Counted from the stretch's first letter, positions 1-13,100 are shown. The stretch: 64,000 nucleotides of DNA from Caenorhabditis remanei (GCF_010183535.1 NC_071328.1:13888001-13952000), one strand, 5' to 3'. Numbers and translations: made by a program. Notes: generated by a model from the letters alone, not told the origin.

Positions 1-1082
1 CTCAAAAAATTAGTCCCCAAACTCAAAAATTTTGCATTTTTAATCTAAATGCACCGTATTTCAGCTCCGGGGACTAGTTTTTCGGATTTCTAGGCCATTT
101 AGACAGTTTCTTAAGGGCAGAGCTTAAAATTCTGAAAAAATCCGTGCCTATAGCCGATTTAGCCCAAATAAACTGAAAATTTCGCTCAAAAATGACCGAG
201 AAATCGAAAATTTCGAAAAATTGGTCCCTCTGAGCAGAAAAAATTACACTTTTCCACAGATTTCTCGTTCAAATTTGTCTGTGGGGACTAGTTTCCCAAA
301 TTTTTGAGTTTCTAGGCCGTCTAAAACGGTTCTATTTGCCACACATGTATGGCTAGACAGTCAAAATTGGCCGGGAAACGTAAAATTTCGGCAGAATTTT
401 CAATTTTTCAACGATTTTAGCACGTTTTCCTGACAAAAATTGCTAGAAATAGACAAAATTTGATCGTTTCTCAAAAATGCGTGATTTGTGCACAAAAAGT
501 CTGAAAATATCTTGTTTTTCTCCTATAACGGGAAAAAATAACGCTGAAAAAGCGCTAAAGGCGCATCAGTTGGTCAAAGCCCGCACAAAACGCGTCTCAG
601 CTGCGCCACCCACTCGAAAAAGAACGCGTCCGAGGTGCCCCAGACACTCCAAAAACTGAGCAAATCCATCAGAAAAACGCGCCAAAAACACCCCAGCTAT
701 CCAGTGCGCTTTTTACACACTTTTCTATCAGAAAACGCGCCAAAGACACCCCAGTAATCCATTTTTACTCTAAAAATGCATTTTTTAGACGACAATCAAG
801 GAAGTGTTCCCGAATGAATTAATCGATGAGTGGATTCATTTTCAGCTCGATTTTCCATCACTCACTGCTCGAAATAGCAATAAAATGCGTGATTTGTGCA
901 CAAAAAAACTGGAAATATCTTGTTTCTCTCTAATTTTGCTCATTTTTTCCTCAAAAACTCAAAAAATACTATAATGAATAGCGAAATTCTTTAATTTTTC
1001 CAGTGTTCCAATGAATTTCCCCCCAATTTTTGCGAATTTTCGTTCATTTTCATCCAAAAAACGCTCGATTTCCATCACTCAC
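1..1082. other. AT-rich intronic stretch with internal duplications
   Basis: I see no coding exon here. It lies downstream of the last visible DOT1 exon on the minus strand, so it is probably that gene's intron. A segment at about 473-522 recurs at 882-931 (it includes GCGTGATTTGTGCAC). The exon edge at 1071-1090 has a degraded copy near 862-880. Short motifs of the form AACGCGCCAAAGACACCCC appear at about 560-760 and again at 1500-1830. The ORF at 477-659 is short, low-complexity and not credible. Confidence 0.6.
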
Positions 1083-4000
1083 TGCTTGAAATGACCACCC
1101 AGATTTTTCGCATAGTTCGCTGGAATCTGTGACAATTCGATTCCAACAGATTTACGGCATTTCGCATATGCAGCCGTAAAACACACGAGTTGCCCTATTC
1201 CAGAGCCCAAATCGACAAAGACGTCGTGGCTTCCGATGCCCAATTCGTCGATTATACTGGCCATCTGTTCCAGATTCGTTTCTCCGTACGTCTGAAAATG
1301 GAGTCTTACGGGTGGGGGGTTGGATAAGGAAAGTGCGCTCTATTGGACTGTTTTCAGCGAAAATTTCATTATTTTTTGGTAAAAGCCTTCAATTTTCACC
1401 GATTTTCTATAACTTTACAAGAAAATTTCGATTTTTTGCATTTGGAGGTTTCTAGATCAGAGTCCACCACAGGTTTTTCTCTTGTAAAATTGAAGAAAAA
1501 CGGTAAAAGATTGAAGAAACAGAGAGCTAACGCGTCAAATGCGCGCCAGACTTGCACAAATATTGAGGTGGATCGTTTTAAACGCGTCAAAGGAGCGCCA
1601 GATCGGCAAACAAGGGTATTTCGGGATTTTGAAGGCGTGAAAGGCACGCCAGATTTGCGGAAAGAAGGTTTAGAACGCGTGAAAGGCACGCCTGACACGC
1701 AAGAAAAAGTTGGACCATCTAAAACGCGTCAAGGGTGCCCCAGATTCGCAAAAAAACGCGTCAAAGGCACGTCATTATGATAAAAATGACCGAATCGATA
1801 GTCTGGGGCACCTCTGACGCGTTTTCAATATTCTCCTCAAAAATGACCAATTCGGTCACCAATTAACCAAAATTCAAATTTTCCGCACACACAAAAAGTC
1901 GAGTGTCCATTAGAGCGCACTTTCACAGCATCTCCTCCTAAATAACTAATAAACAAACCTCAGAAGTGAAACTCTTGTAATACGTATTGAGATCAGCTGG
2001 ACGTGGAACTGCACACTCGTATGCGTACGTCGTTATCTCCATTGCAACTTTCTGAGAACATTGTCTCTGTCCCCAATCTCCGAGGACATCCGTGTTGTAG
2101 GAGCCACTCCACTGCAAAACAGAGACAGAAATTAGAATGGGGAAAATCGTCTCAAAAATGTCGATTTTGAGTATTTTCGGAAATTTTCAGCCGAGTTTTT
2201 TTTTTTTGAAAATTAGTACAAAACTATAATTTTCGGGAATCGAACTCTTCGAACCTCGAAATAAACTGAATTTTTACAAGAATTCTCGAGGGTTTCCTAT
2301 AATATCTGGCTCAAATCCATCATCATTATTTTCAGACAGAATCGTTGAATTTCAGTGAGATTTGAGCTTTGTCTTCTGAAAATCGTCTGAAATGAGATTA
2401 TTGTCGGAAATTTGTGAAGTTTCAGCCTGAAATACCCAGTTTTTCGATAAAAAATGAGTTTAAAAGTCCAAAATTATCGATTTTCACTCAATTTCCGTTA
2501 TTTTTTTAACGTGAAACTCATTATCTCAACAACAAATTACTCAAAAATCTACAAAATTCGAATTTTAAAAAAAATCATTTTCAAGATTTTCAAGGGGAAA
2601 TACGCTTTTTCACGGGAAAAATAACGGAAATTGAGTGAAAATCAATAATTTTGGACTTTTCCCACTTATTTTTTATCGAAAAAATAGGTATTTCAGGCTA
2701 CACAAATTTCCGACAATAATCTCATTTCAGACGATTTTCAGACGGTAAAATCGACAGTTTCACTTACCCGAAAGCTCAAATCTCACTGAAATTCAACGAT
2801 TCTGTCAGAAAATATCCGAAAAATAAAAAATACTCAAAAAATGTCAATTTTGAGTCGATTTTTCTCATTTTTCTTCCTCTGAAACTCACATTACTGGCGA
2901 ACGGTTTGGCGATACGATTGAATAATTTTGTCAACGTGAGAATCGTCTCATTATCCGGTTTCTCTTTGTCCCATCCTTCCGGGAAATGAAGTGCCAAATG
3001 ACTAACTAGTCCGCAAACGCTGAAAAATTGGGCATTTTTAGTGGGAAAACGGGGGTTTTTTTAGGTAAAAATGCGAAAAAATACAATTTCCACAAAAAAA
3101 AACGCAAAAAATCGTCCCAGAACCGATTTCTGGGCGGAAAATCGGATTTTCTCGGATTTTTCAGGGAAATACTCCGATTTCTTTAGCTTTTCCTTGGGAA
3201 AATCTAAGAAAAATGAGAAAAGCCCTATTTTCAAATACAAGAAATTCCGATTTTTTTCAAGAAAAAAGCTTAAAAATTGGAATTTTTCACTGAAATTGCA
3301 TTTTTTTGGAGTGTTCAGTGAAAATTTTCTAATTTTTAGCTTCGTTTCTTCAGAAAATTAGATTTTTTTCCCATTTTTCACTGAAAATATAGATTTTCTC
3401 GCTGAAAAATGCAAAATCCGATTTTCCCAAGCAAAAAGCTTAAAAACTGCATTTTACCACTGAAAAATGCAAAAAATCCAATTTTTTCGCTTGAAATCGG
3501 CTCCGGGACGTTTCAAAACCCGAGAAAATTCACTGAAAATGAGGAATTTATCGTGATCCAAATGAAAATGGGTCATGTTTCAGTGATTTTATTCACGTTT
3601 GGTTTCAAAATGTCTCGGTTGCAAACTGTCTGGTTTTGAAACGTCCCAGAGCCAATTTCTGGACGGAAAATCGGAATTTTCGCAGTTTTCAGTGAAAAAT
3701 CCAATATTTAAGCTTTTTTCTCGATAAAATTTCTTTTTTTTTTTTCGCATTTTTTGGTGATAAATCGGATTTTTTCACTGAAAAGCGTGGAAAAAAAACC
3801 GGATTTTAAAGCTTTTTGCTTAGCAAAATCTGATTTTTTGCATTTTTCAGGGAGAAAATCTATATTTTCAGTGAAAAATGGGGAAAAAAATCTAATTTTC
3901 TGAAGAAACGAAGCTAAAAATTAGAAAATTTTCACTGAACACAAAAAAACCCCCCAATTTCAGTGAAAAATTCCGATTTTTGAGCTTCTTTTTTGAAAAA

Positions 4001-5861
4001 AAAAAGGGTTGTTTCTCATTTTTCTTTGAAAAAATCTGAATTTTCTTTGAAAAATGCGAAAAAAAAAACTCAATTTCAGTGAAAAATGCCGTTTTTCATC
4101 TTTCTTCTTGAGAAAATCGGGAATTTTCCTACTTTCAGAGTGTCTGAAATACCCAATTTCTTACTTTTTTAGTATTCGAAAGACGACTTTATGAATATGG
4201 TCATGGGTACCCGGAAGCTTAAGGGGTTTCCTTGATAGAATACTGAAAGTAGAACTAATTGATTCTCCAAATTTCCGGCCGGTTCCATTGATGAACTTCG
4301 ACGATCCATGGAGGCTGCTCGACTCGAATCTGATGCAACTGCCACTATTCCTGGATCCACCGGCGTCTCCACTTCTCTGGATGGTGATTCTGAACAAGTA
4401 TTTGATGAACAACTTTTTCAGTTTCTGGGCCGAAAATTTGCTGAAAGTCAGCTGTTTTTTCCAGTTTTTCGACTGCAAATCTGCGGAATTTCGGGGTTTT
4501 CCAGTTTTTTGACTAGAAATTTGCTGAAAATCGGTTTTTTTTCTGCTTTTTCACTGGAATTGTGCTTAAAATCGGATTTTTCCAGTTTTTTGAATGAAAT
4601 TTTGCTGAAAGACAGCTTTTTTCCAGCCTTTTGACTGAAAACTAGCTGAAAATCGTTATTTTCCAGCTTTTTGTCTGGAAATTTGCTGAAAAGCAATGTT
4701 TTAGGGTTCCAACTTATAAAACTTGGAGTTTCCGATCTGTTTTGGAGGGAATTGGAGTATAACATCAATTTTTAGTCCAGAAAGTTAATCAAAGCAATAT
4801 TTGTGCTAGAAAGTGGTTTATGTATAAAAAAAAGATGGAAAAAATCGATTTTAAGCTGAAAAATCGTGTAATTAGGTAGAACCTCGAGTTAATAGAGATT
4901 TTCCCAACCTACTCTTATTAGAATGCATAAAGAACTCGTTAAAAAGTCTCCGAAAATAAGATTTTTACGATTTTGAAAGTCTCAGTCGAAAAATTTGAGT
5001 TATCGAGTTGTTTTTAGCATTTAAAAACCGACTTTTAAGCAAAATTGAGCTAACAATCAGTTTTCAGCCACGAAAACCTTCGGTATTAAAGTCAAAATTG
5101 AGTTTTTAGCAGTAGAATCACATGTTTCCCTTCTTCAGAACCACCATTCAGTAAAACGCAAGACAACTATGGTAAAAATCCGTTTTTAGCTGAAATTTGT
5201 GCCAAAAATTTAATTTTTGATGTTATACAACAGATCGGAAACTCCAAGTTTTATAAGTTGGAACCCTAAAACATTAATTTTCAGCAAATTTCCAGACAAA
5301 AAGCTGGAAAATAACGATTTTCAGCTAATTTGCAGTCGAAAAACTGGAAAAAAGCTGTCTTTCAGCAAAATTTCAGTCAAAAACTGGAAAAATCCGATTT
5401 TGAGCATAATTCCAGTGAAAAAGCAGAAAAAAAACAGATTTTCAGCAAATTTCTAGTCAAAAAACTGGAAAATAACGATTTCGGCCAATTTTCAGTCAAA
5501 AAGCTGGAAAATAACGATTTTCAGCTAATTTGCAGTCGAAAAACTGAAAAAAATCCGACGTTGAGCATAATTCCAGTGAAAAAGCAGAAAAAAAACCGAT
5601 TTTCAGCAAATTTCTAGTCAAAAAACTGGAAAATAACGATTTTCGGCTAATTTTCAGTGGAAAAGCAGAAAAAGCCAGGAAAAAACCCATTTTCAGCTAA
5701 TTTCAGTCAAAAAGCTGAAATTTCAGTTTTTGAAAAAAAAAAACGATTTTCCACCGATTTTTCGGAGCAAAAGTCGAATTTTCTATTCATTTTAACCCAT
5801 AAAACCTCCAATTTCCACTCCGAAACCTACCCTCTTTCAAGCCGGCGTCCTCCTCCGACAT
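1083..5861 (-). CDS. dot-1.1: DOT1-family histone H3K79 methyltransferase, 5' part (3' end beyond window)
   Basis: SAM-dependent nuclear methyltransferase of histone H3 Lys79. Exons read from splice signals on the minus strand: 5831-5861 (starts MSEEDAGLKE), 4165-4389, 2890-3019, 1959-2111, 1083-1291; further exons lie left of the window. The last exon carries the DOT1 signature: TYGETN, then DVFVDLGSGIGQLV (SAM-binding motif I) and IPANYAKNL, collinear with human DOT1L VYGETS / DLFVDLGSGVGQVV / IPAKYAETM. Upstream, HDHIHKVVFRILK matches the helix before the core. An SL-type acceptor (TTTTCTTTTTCAG) lies four bases before ATG. The frame breaks inside 4165-4389: the N-terminal frame runs to YQGNPL and the conserved frame resumes at KLPGTHDH, which fits one missing base in the CCCC run. 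The symbol is from remembered synteny with zwl-1; the family is certain, the paralog less so. Confidence 0.85.
2120..2885. repeat. Giant imperfect hairpin filling a DOT1 intron
   Basis: Almost the whole intron between the exons at 1959-2111 and 2890-3019 is one inverted repeat centred near 2555. Left-arm text such as GAATCGTTGAATTTCAGTG and GAGATTATTGTCGGAAATTT returns in reverse complement at about 2785-2805 and 2713-2732. Confidence 0.75.
3065..4115. repeat. Giant imperfect hairpin filling a second DOT1 intron
   Basis: Inverted repeat with its centre around 3600. The left arm (GTGTTCAGTGAAAATTTTC at about 3309, GGGACGTTTCAAAACC at about 3505) pairs with the right arm (GAAAATTTTCACTGAACAC at about 3924, GGTTTTGAAACGTCCC at about 3634). 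ORFs in this stretch are low-complexity readings of the arms. Confidence 0.7.
4430..5700. repeat. Inverted repeat in DOT1 first intron
   Basis: Two arms at about 4435-4770 and 5215-5690 are near reverse complements; both include AACTTGGAGTTTCCGATCTG or its complement. Inside each arm a unit of about 60 bp (GCTGGAAAATAACGATTTTC and variants) is tandemly repeated. The spacer of about 450 bp shows no gene. Confidence 0.8.
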
Positions 5862-7188
5862 GGTTCTGAAAAAGAAAACGAAAAATCAATGAGAAAAGGT
5901 GAAAAGTCGAGAAAGAGAAGGGATAATATCAATTAAAACCAGTTTTTGGAAGCAATAAACGAGTGATTAATCGACTCGGAAACGCCCTGAAATTGATTTT
6001 TTCAGTGGGGACAAAAGAAAAATCGGGGGGAAATTGGGAAAAAAATCTTTATTAGGTGAAAAATTCAGAAAATCGATAAAATTACGTGAGAGCGTTCTCT
6101 CTCTCTCCCGCCAATTGTTTGGGTGGGGGTGACCACTTTGGCGGGAGGTGCGGACGGACACGACAACCGGTCAATAAATTTGAGAGAAGACGGGGAGAGA
6201 GAGACAACCCGCAAGGGGTCTTCTTCGTCTTCAAAATGGTCTGCATTTGTGCGTCATGGTGTTTGCGGAGCGGTGGAAAATGCGGGAGTTTTGAATGGGA
6301 GTTTTCAGAAATGGCGGGGTTTTGGCTGGAATTTTGAGAGAAGGCGGCGTTTTTTCGAGGTCATTTTGTGTATACTTGTCACGCCGCGGCCCGGGTAAAG
6401 CAACTTTTTCCCGAAAAACATGTGTTTTTCCAATAGAAATTTTTGAAAAAGTAGTTTTTGGCGCATTTCGAGCTTTATTTCGAGTAAATTGAAGAATTCA
6501 AGTGGTTTTTTAGTGAATTTTAGTGGTTTTTGGCTGAAAATTGGATTTTTTCGGTATTTGCAATTTTTGTCCGCGCCACCCAAAAACCCGATTTTTTGAG
6601 TGATTTTTCCCCAAAAATCCTATATTTCTCATTCAAAATTATCATGAAAACTCGAATTTTTGATTATTTTAAACTAAAAACTTCAATTTTCAGCTATTTT
6701 AGCCTTTTTGCGTCATTTTTCGCTAATTTCTTGCAGTTTCTACAGTTTTACCTACAGTAACCTCAAAATCTGTGAGACCCTGGGTGTGAAATGAGCTATG
6801 TTCCTTTAAAGGTCTCGACGCGAAAATTTGAATAAAACAGTTTTTTTTCGGATTTTTGTCATCATTTGCGAATATTTGGTGTTTTTGAACTGATTTTTAT
6901 TGGGAAAACGGTTTTTTTCATACTTTTTTGCATAAAAGTGACGGATTTTTAGCAAAAAAATTGTTATCAATGTTAATTTAGCCAAAAACCTGCATTTTGG
7001 ACATATTTTTTCAAGAATTGCGCTATTTTTCTTTACAGCAACCTCAAAATCGCTGCGAGACCCAACATCCTCACCTTACAATGTTCCTTTGAAGGTGTCG
7101 CAGCGAAAGTTTACATAAAACTGTTTTTTTGTCATCTTTTTCTCAATTTTCCCACAAAGAACTCATAAATCCCAATTTTCTTTCAGAA
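5862..7188. promoter_or_regulatory. Divergent intergenic region between DOT1 and zwl-1
   Basis: The two genes are transcribed away from each other, so this 1.3-kb interval should hold both promoters. Visible: a CT-rich stretch at 6087-6115; a partial GC-rich repeat (ATACTTGTCACGCCGCGGCC) at 6372-6391; and two direct repeats at about 6760-6860 and 7030-7135. These share CCTCAAAATC, GAGACCC, AATGTTCCTTT (or ATGTTCCTTT), AAGGT and GCGAAA, and end 55 bases before the zwl-1 ATG. No gene is visible. Confidence 0.6.
7177..7186 (+). other. Trans-splice (SL) acceptor of zwl-1
   Basis: TTTTCTTTCAG lies two bases before the zwl-1 ATG, with no upstream in-frame start. This is the usual layout of a spliced-leader acceptor in Caenorhabditis. 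Confidence 0.7.
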
Positions 7189-10100
7189 ATGGCTCTCAAA
7201 CTCGAAGATTTACACAACTACAACACATTGGTGGCCACGAAAGGGGAGGATGATGAAGATCCGACTCCAGTTCTTTTGGTATTCAATAATTCTTGAATTT
7301 TAATAAAATTTTCCAATTTATTTTAGCTCAACAAGTATCGTATCCGTCTATTGCCTCTTTCTTCACTCCCTTTTGTCCAAAATTACTCGAATATCTCTCA
7401 ACTTTCGCTGAATTCCGACGACGTGCTTGTCATCGACTCTCCAATTGGTTCCACTGAAAAATATTCTAAAAAATCGATCGAAAATTCAAAAAAATCGATG
7501 ATTAAAGAGGAGGATGAATCGATGGAAATGGAGGAGGATAAAGAGAACGAAGGCGGTGAAAACGGACCACTCGTCACATCGTTTTTGACTTTGGAAAAGT
7601 TACAAAAGGGGGCTCGTAAGTGAAAACTGCGATAATTTCCGCCGAAAAATCTGAATTTTCAGCTTTAAGCGACATAGAAATCGTTGGTCTCGACTGTGAA
7701 GTTCAGTTTTTCGATGCGAATCCGATTCCGTTTGAAGACGGTGTCTCTCTTCAGAGATTGTAAGGGAATCAGCGAATTTTTGCTGTTTTGGCGCAGATTT
7801 CTACCAAAATTTTTGAATTTTCAGTGAAATTTGCGAGATTTCAGCCGAATTTCAAAGTTTTCGTCTCAAATTTGCCAAAAAATCAATTTTCTCTACCCCG
7901 AAACCGAAATTTTTGATAAAAACTAGTCAAAAACCACTTTCTTGCCAAAATTGTGACGGAATCTCGGTTTTTCTTAATAAGAAAGATGTAATTTCAGTTT
8001 TCGATTCATTATTTGTCTGAAATTCCACGTTTAGCTTGAAAGTACCGCTCAAACCCAGAATTTTACGGTTAAAAACCCAGAATTTTACAAAAGTTTATGA
8101 TTTTTGCTTAAATTTTGCTCAAATTTAGATGAAATTTGAGTTTTTTCTACTCAGTACCTCAATCCCCTGTTCATAGTGCAAAAAACATAAAATTCGCTTA
8201 AAAATCCTGAAAATCCAGGTTTTGACATCAAAAAACGGGATTTTCGACTAATTTTTTATCGAAAATCGATCTTTTCGTGGTCTTGAACCGTTTTCTTATC
8301 AATATTTGGGTTCAACAGCATGAAAATATCGATTTTCAATTTTAAAAAAGTTGAAAAATCACATTTTCCCCTCAAAAACCTGGATTTTCAGAATTTTTAA
8401 GCGAATTTCATGTTTTTTGCACTATGAACAGGGGATTGAGGTTCTGAACAGAAAAAAAACTCAAATTTCGCCAAAATGTGAGCAAAATTTAAGCAAAAAT
8501 CATAAACTTTTGTAAAATTCTGGTTTTTTAACAGAAATTATGACTTTTGAGCGGTACGTTCAAGCTAAAAATCGAATTTCAGTCAAAAATGAATCGAAAC
8601 CTAAAATTATAACTTTCTTATCTAGAAAAACCGAGAGTTCGTCCAAATTTTGACAAGAAAGTGATTTTTGGCCAGTTTTTATCAAAAATTTCGGTTTCGA
8701 GGTAGAGAAAATTGGTTTTTTGGCAAAGTTGAGGCAAAAACTTCGAAATTCAGCTGAAATCTCGCAAATTTCGCTTGAAATCTGCGCCAAAACAGCAAAA
8801 ACGAGCAGATTTTTTCGGTTTTTCCACTAAAAAATTTCCAGTCTCCGCCTGGAAAGCTCCGCCCACTTCTCTCCAGCAGTCGACAAACTTCCGATTTGGA
8901 TCTCGACAATCTCTCAGAATATTCCATCTGTTTGTTGGATTGCTTCCGGTCGAACCCAGAAGAATGTGCAATTCTCTGGAGTCACTCGAGTCATTGGTCA
9001 TTTCAATGAAATCAATCAGAAACTCATCAAACAACTCAACGAAGCCGCCGGAGCCGCCCAAGTCAATCGATATCGGGCGGTTTATGATGGAATTCGAAAG
9101 ATTGCGACGCCGACGAGAGAGTCGCCTGGCGAGGTTATCATTGATATGCGCTGGAACACCAAGGTACAGGCTCGGAGGTCAAAACTGGCCTGAAATCACA
9201 AATTTAGGCTAGGAGACTCAAAAATTCGGATTCAGTTCGAAAAGAGCTTTGAAATGAGTATAATATCGAACAAATAAGTTGGTGGCCTAGAAATCCAAAT
9301 TTTCATACTTGTCAAAAATCGGGCCGGGCCGAAATTTCTCTCGGCCCGGATTCAAAAACGTGTACTCATTTTGTAACACAATTTTCTGAAATTTTTCGAA
9401 AATTTAAAGTAAAAATGCTTAAATTATCATACATATTTACCATTGTATTGAATTTTGAAGTTTTATTCGAAAACTTTTTTTTTTCAAAAAATTTCCAAAA
9501 AAAAACATCAAATTTTCAAAAATGTTTCAAAAACTGTTTCAAAACGGGCCGAGCGGGCCGGGCCGGGATTTTTCCTGATTTTGGCCCGGCCCGTGACAAG
9601 TATGCGAATTTTGAAAACGCATACTTGCAAATTTACGGCCCGGTAGAGGATTTTCAAGGCCCGGCCCGGCCCGAAGGCCCGGCTTCAAAAAAAGGTACCT
9701 ATTTTTTACCAAATTTTTTGAAATTTTACATTAAAAATTTCAATTTTTTGAGGTATAACTCTCTTTTGATTGAATTCTGAAGTATAGTCAAAAATTCCAC
9801 AATTTTTTGAAAAAATTCAACTTTTCGTTCAAAATTTCAGTTCAACTTTTTCAGCCGGGCCGGGCCCGGCCCGTTGCAAGTATGTGAAAAAGTTAGTCCG
9901 CCGGTCAAATATCGTTGTTTTTGATGTTTTTCGACGAATTTTCACTATTTGTCGATAATATCTATGTGATGTTCGCTCTCTTCAGAAGACTGTATATATT
10001 GCATTATTCTGCACTCCTGAAACTTTTATTATAGACACATAATATGCTGAAAACCGCTCTAAACGCCGCGATTCCTGTTCTCCTTACTCAAAATTAGCCT

Positions 10101-13100
10101 TCGTGGAAAAGTTGTTCCGCGGGGCCGTGTAGTCCTCTCGGACAAGATTTTTCACTCAATCCTCGTTTCCTGACCTTTTTCCAACAAATTTTCGTAGTTT
10201 TTTTCACGGAAATCTTGAATACCAATTATAAGAAACCTGTGGCAAATGCGCTCTGATGATAATTTAGTGAGAATTCTCTCACTTGATTATCAAAAGACCG
10301 CATTTCGTCAGTTAGACGGGGAACCTATGCCCAATTTTTCTTTTTTTTCCGCTCAAAATTCACTTAATTCGCATTGATTTGTTGGAAAAAGTGAGGAAAG
10401 GAGGAATCGAGCATAAAATCTTGTCCGAGGGAACTACACGGCCGCGCGGGAAAAACTCTTCCACGAAAGCTCCAGGAGAACGGGAATTGTAGCGTTTAGA
10501 GCGATTTTTAGAATATGCGTCAATAATAAAAGATTGTTAGAATTGCCTAAAGTACCAGAATCTGCAATAAAAAAATGACTTCAGTCCTTCTTTAAAATTC
10601 CAGATTTTTGGTAAAAAACTGCGTAAATTGAAGTTTTTGAAGCCAAAACCCACTAAAAATGCGTGTTTTCAGAGCAGTCTTGTGCTCCTCGAGCAGCCGG
10701 ACAACGCTGCCGACTGTATCATAAAAATCGACTTGGGATGGCGTGACAATCGATTTTTCATCGACGAATCCATCTTCGAACAACTCTTTTTCGTCCTAAA
10801 TCTCGCCGATGTGCTCGCAAATCCCGAGAAAGAAGTGATCTTCCCGATGGAATACGTGAAATTTGGAGATCTTGTGAAGGAAATGGATGATATTGTGGAG
10901 GCGTGCTCGCATGAGGATAATGTGTTCGCGTCGAATGAAAAGTACGGCGTTTTGTTGGGTGGAAAACGCGCTCTGTTGAAAAAATGGGCGTTTTTGACCA
11001 GAAATTTGGCTTTTCTATTCAAAAAGTGTAAAATGCGCTCTATTGACAATCCGATGGAAGGTTATTGTATTTCATATTCTGGAGTACAGTAACCTCCGTG
11101 GGATTGTCAATAGAGCGCATTTAGCACGGGGAACCTATGCCCGATTTTTCATTTTTCTAATTTAAAGATTAATGTTTTTCACTTGAAATACCGTAATTTC
11201 GTTCAAATTTTCCAATTTTCTGCAAAATTAATTCTTATTCTGTAGAAAATACGCTCTAATACAATTTTTTTTTCGAAATTTTAGGTTTACGGTTCGAAAA
11301 GCTGAAATTCCAGTTATTTCGATTTCGAAAACTGGAAATTGTACTCTAATAATGATCCAATGAGAATAGTCGGTATTCCTCCTGTAATTTTGTGGCAAAC
11401 ACGTTCTAATAACAATTTTCATTGGATTTTGAGATTCGAGATTTGGCAAATGCGTTCTATTCGTAATTCTTCTGAAACTACTGTATTTTTCACTTGAAAT
11501 ACTATAGTCTTCTTCAGATTTTCAGTAGAATGCTATTTGCCAGATATGAGGGGAACCTATGCCCAAATTTTTCGCAAATTCAATTCTGATTTGGTGCAAA
11601 TACGCTCTAATACCAAAATTTTTAGTTTTTCCGCACCAAAGCTTGAATACCAATTATCTGTATAAGAAACCTGTGACAAATGCGCTCTGATGATAATTTA
11701 GTGAGAACTCTCGCACTCGATTATCAAAAGACCGCATTTCGTCAGTTAGACGGGGAACCTATGCCCAATTTTTCTTTTTTTTTCGCTCAAAATCCATCGA
11801 GAATTTTTCAGAAACGAAGAGGTGACTGACAAAGTTTGGAACATCGTCCGCAAATGTGGAGACATTAAACATGCGACGATGCTCTTCAAGAATTTCCTTC
11901 AAGCTCTCACTTATGGAAAAATCAAATCTCACGTTCAGGAGGGGAATAAAAGTCATTTGGCATCGTTGATTCGTGCATCGAAGACTTGTGACTTCAGAAT
12001 GCCAATTCTCGAGAGATTGAGTACGATTGAGATGATGATGGAGATTGGGGTGGAGAGTTTGAGAGGGTTAGTAATGGCGATTTGGAAGGGACTCGAAATC
12101 GGTTAATACGTTTCAGAAAAGGGCCAGGAGACTGAAAAATTTGGATTCAGCGTAAAACCAGCTTTAAAATGAGTATAATATCGAAAAATAAGTTGGTGGC
12201 CTAGAAATCCAAATTTTGAAAAGTTAGTCCCCCGTCCAAATTTCGTTGTTTTTTGCTGTTTTTCGGCGAATTTTCACTATTTTCCGATGCTAACTATGCG
12301 ATCTTCGCTTTTTCAGAAGATTAATTAAGCTTTGGTGGAAGAGTTTTTCCACGCGGCCGTGTAGTCCTCTCGGACAAGATTTTCGCACAATTCTTCGTGC
12401 CCTCAATTTTTCCAACAAACGTTCTTAGTTTTCCCTTTTTTTTCTCGATATAATTTTTGAAAAACTACAAATGTATGTTGGAAAAGTAAGGAAATGACGA
12501 ATTGAACAGAAATCAAAAATTTACCGAAAAGTTATGGAAAATAGCGAAAATTGGTCAAAAGCTGTGAAAGTCTGTGTTGGCGCGAGAAAAAACTCTGCGT
12601 CTCTCGCCGATACTCTCTCTCGTTTGCGATGGGGCGCAGTTGTAATAAACATGCTCGGCTAATATAGAGGAAAATGCTTGTAGAATGAAAAAGTCGAAAT
12701 TCTTGGAGCCAAAAGCGAAAATTCCAAAAATCCTGGTGTTTCCTGGAAGAATTTTTCCGCGCGGCCGTGTAGTCCTCTCGGACAAGACGCCTGGGTGACG
12801 TTGAGCGCCTCGCATTTCTTCAAAGTGTGATGAAAAACCTCGAAAATGCGAAAAGAGAGAGTGTGTGAAAATGAGAGACGATATCTGGTCAATCTCGCGC
12901 TGATTGGCTTAATTTAAGGGGCGGAGTCTCTCGCTGAACGCTGATTGGTCGCATGAGATTAAGCATGAGCAATATTCGCATTTTTGCCGTGGCCGAAGCG
13001 GAAACTAGTCCCCCTCGCCAGACATCGTCTCTCGATTCAACACACTCTCTTTTCGCGTTTTCGCACACTTTTGATTTTCTCAGCGCCCAAAGCGCCTCTA

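Noticed and set aside
3071..5869. Lys/Phe/Asn-rich ORFs in both directions
   Set aside because: Low-complexity readings of hairpin introns of the DOT1 gene.
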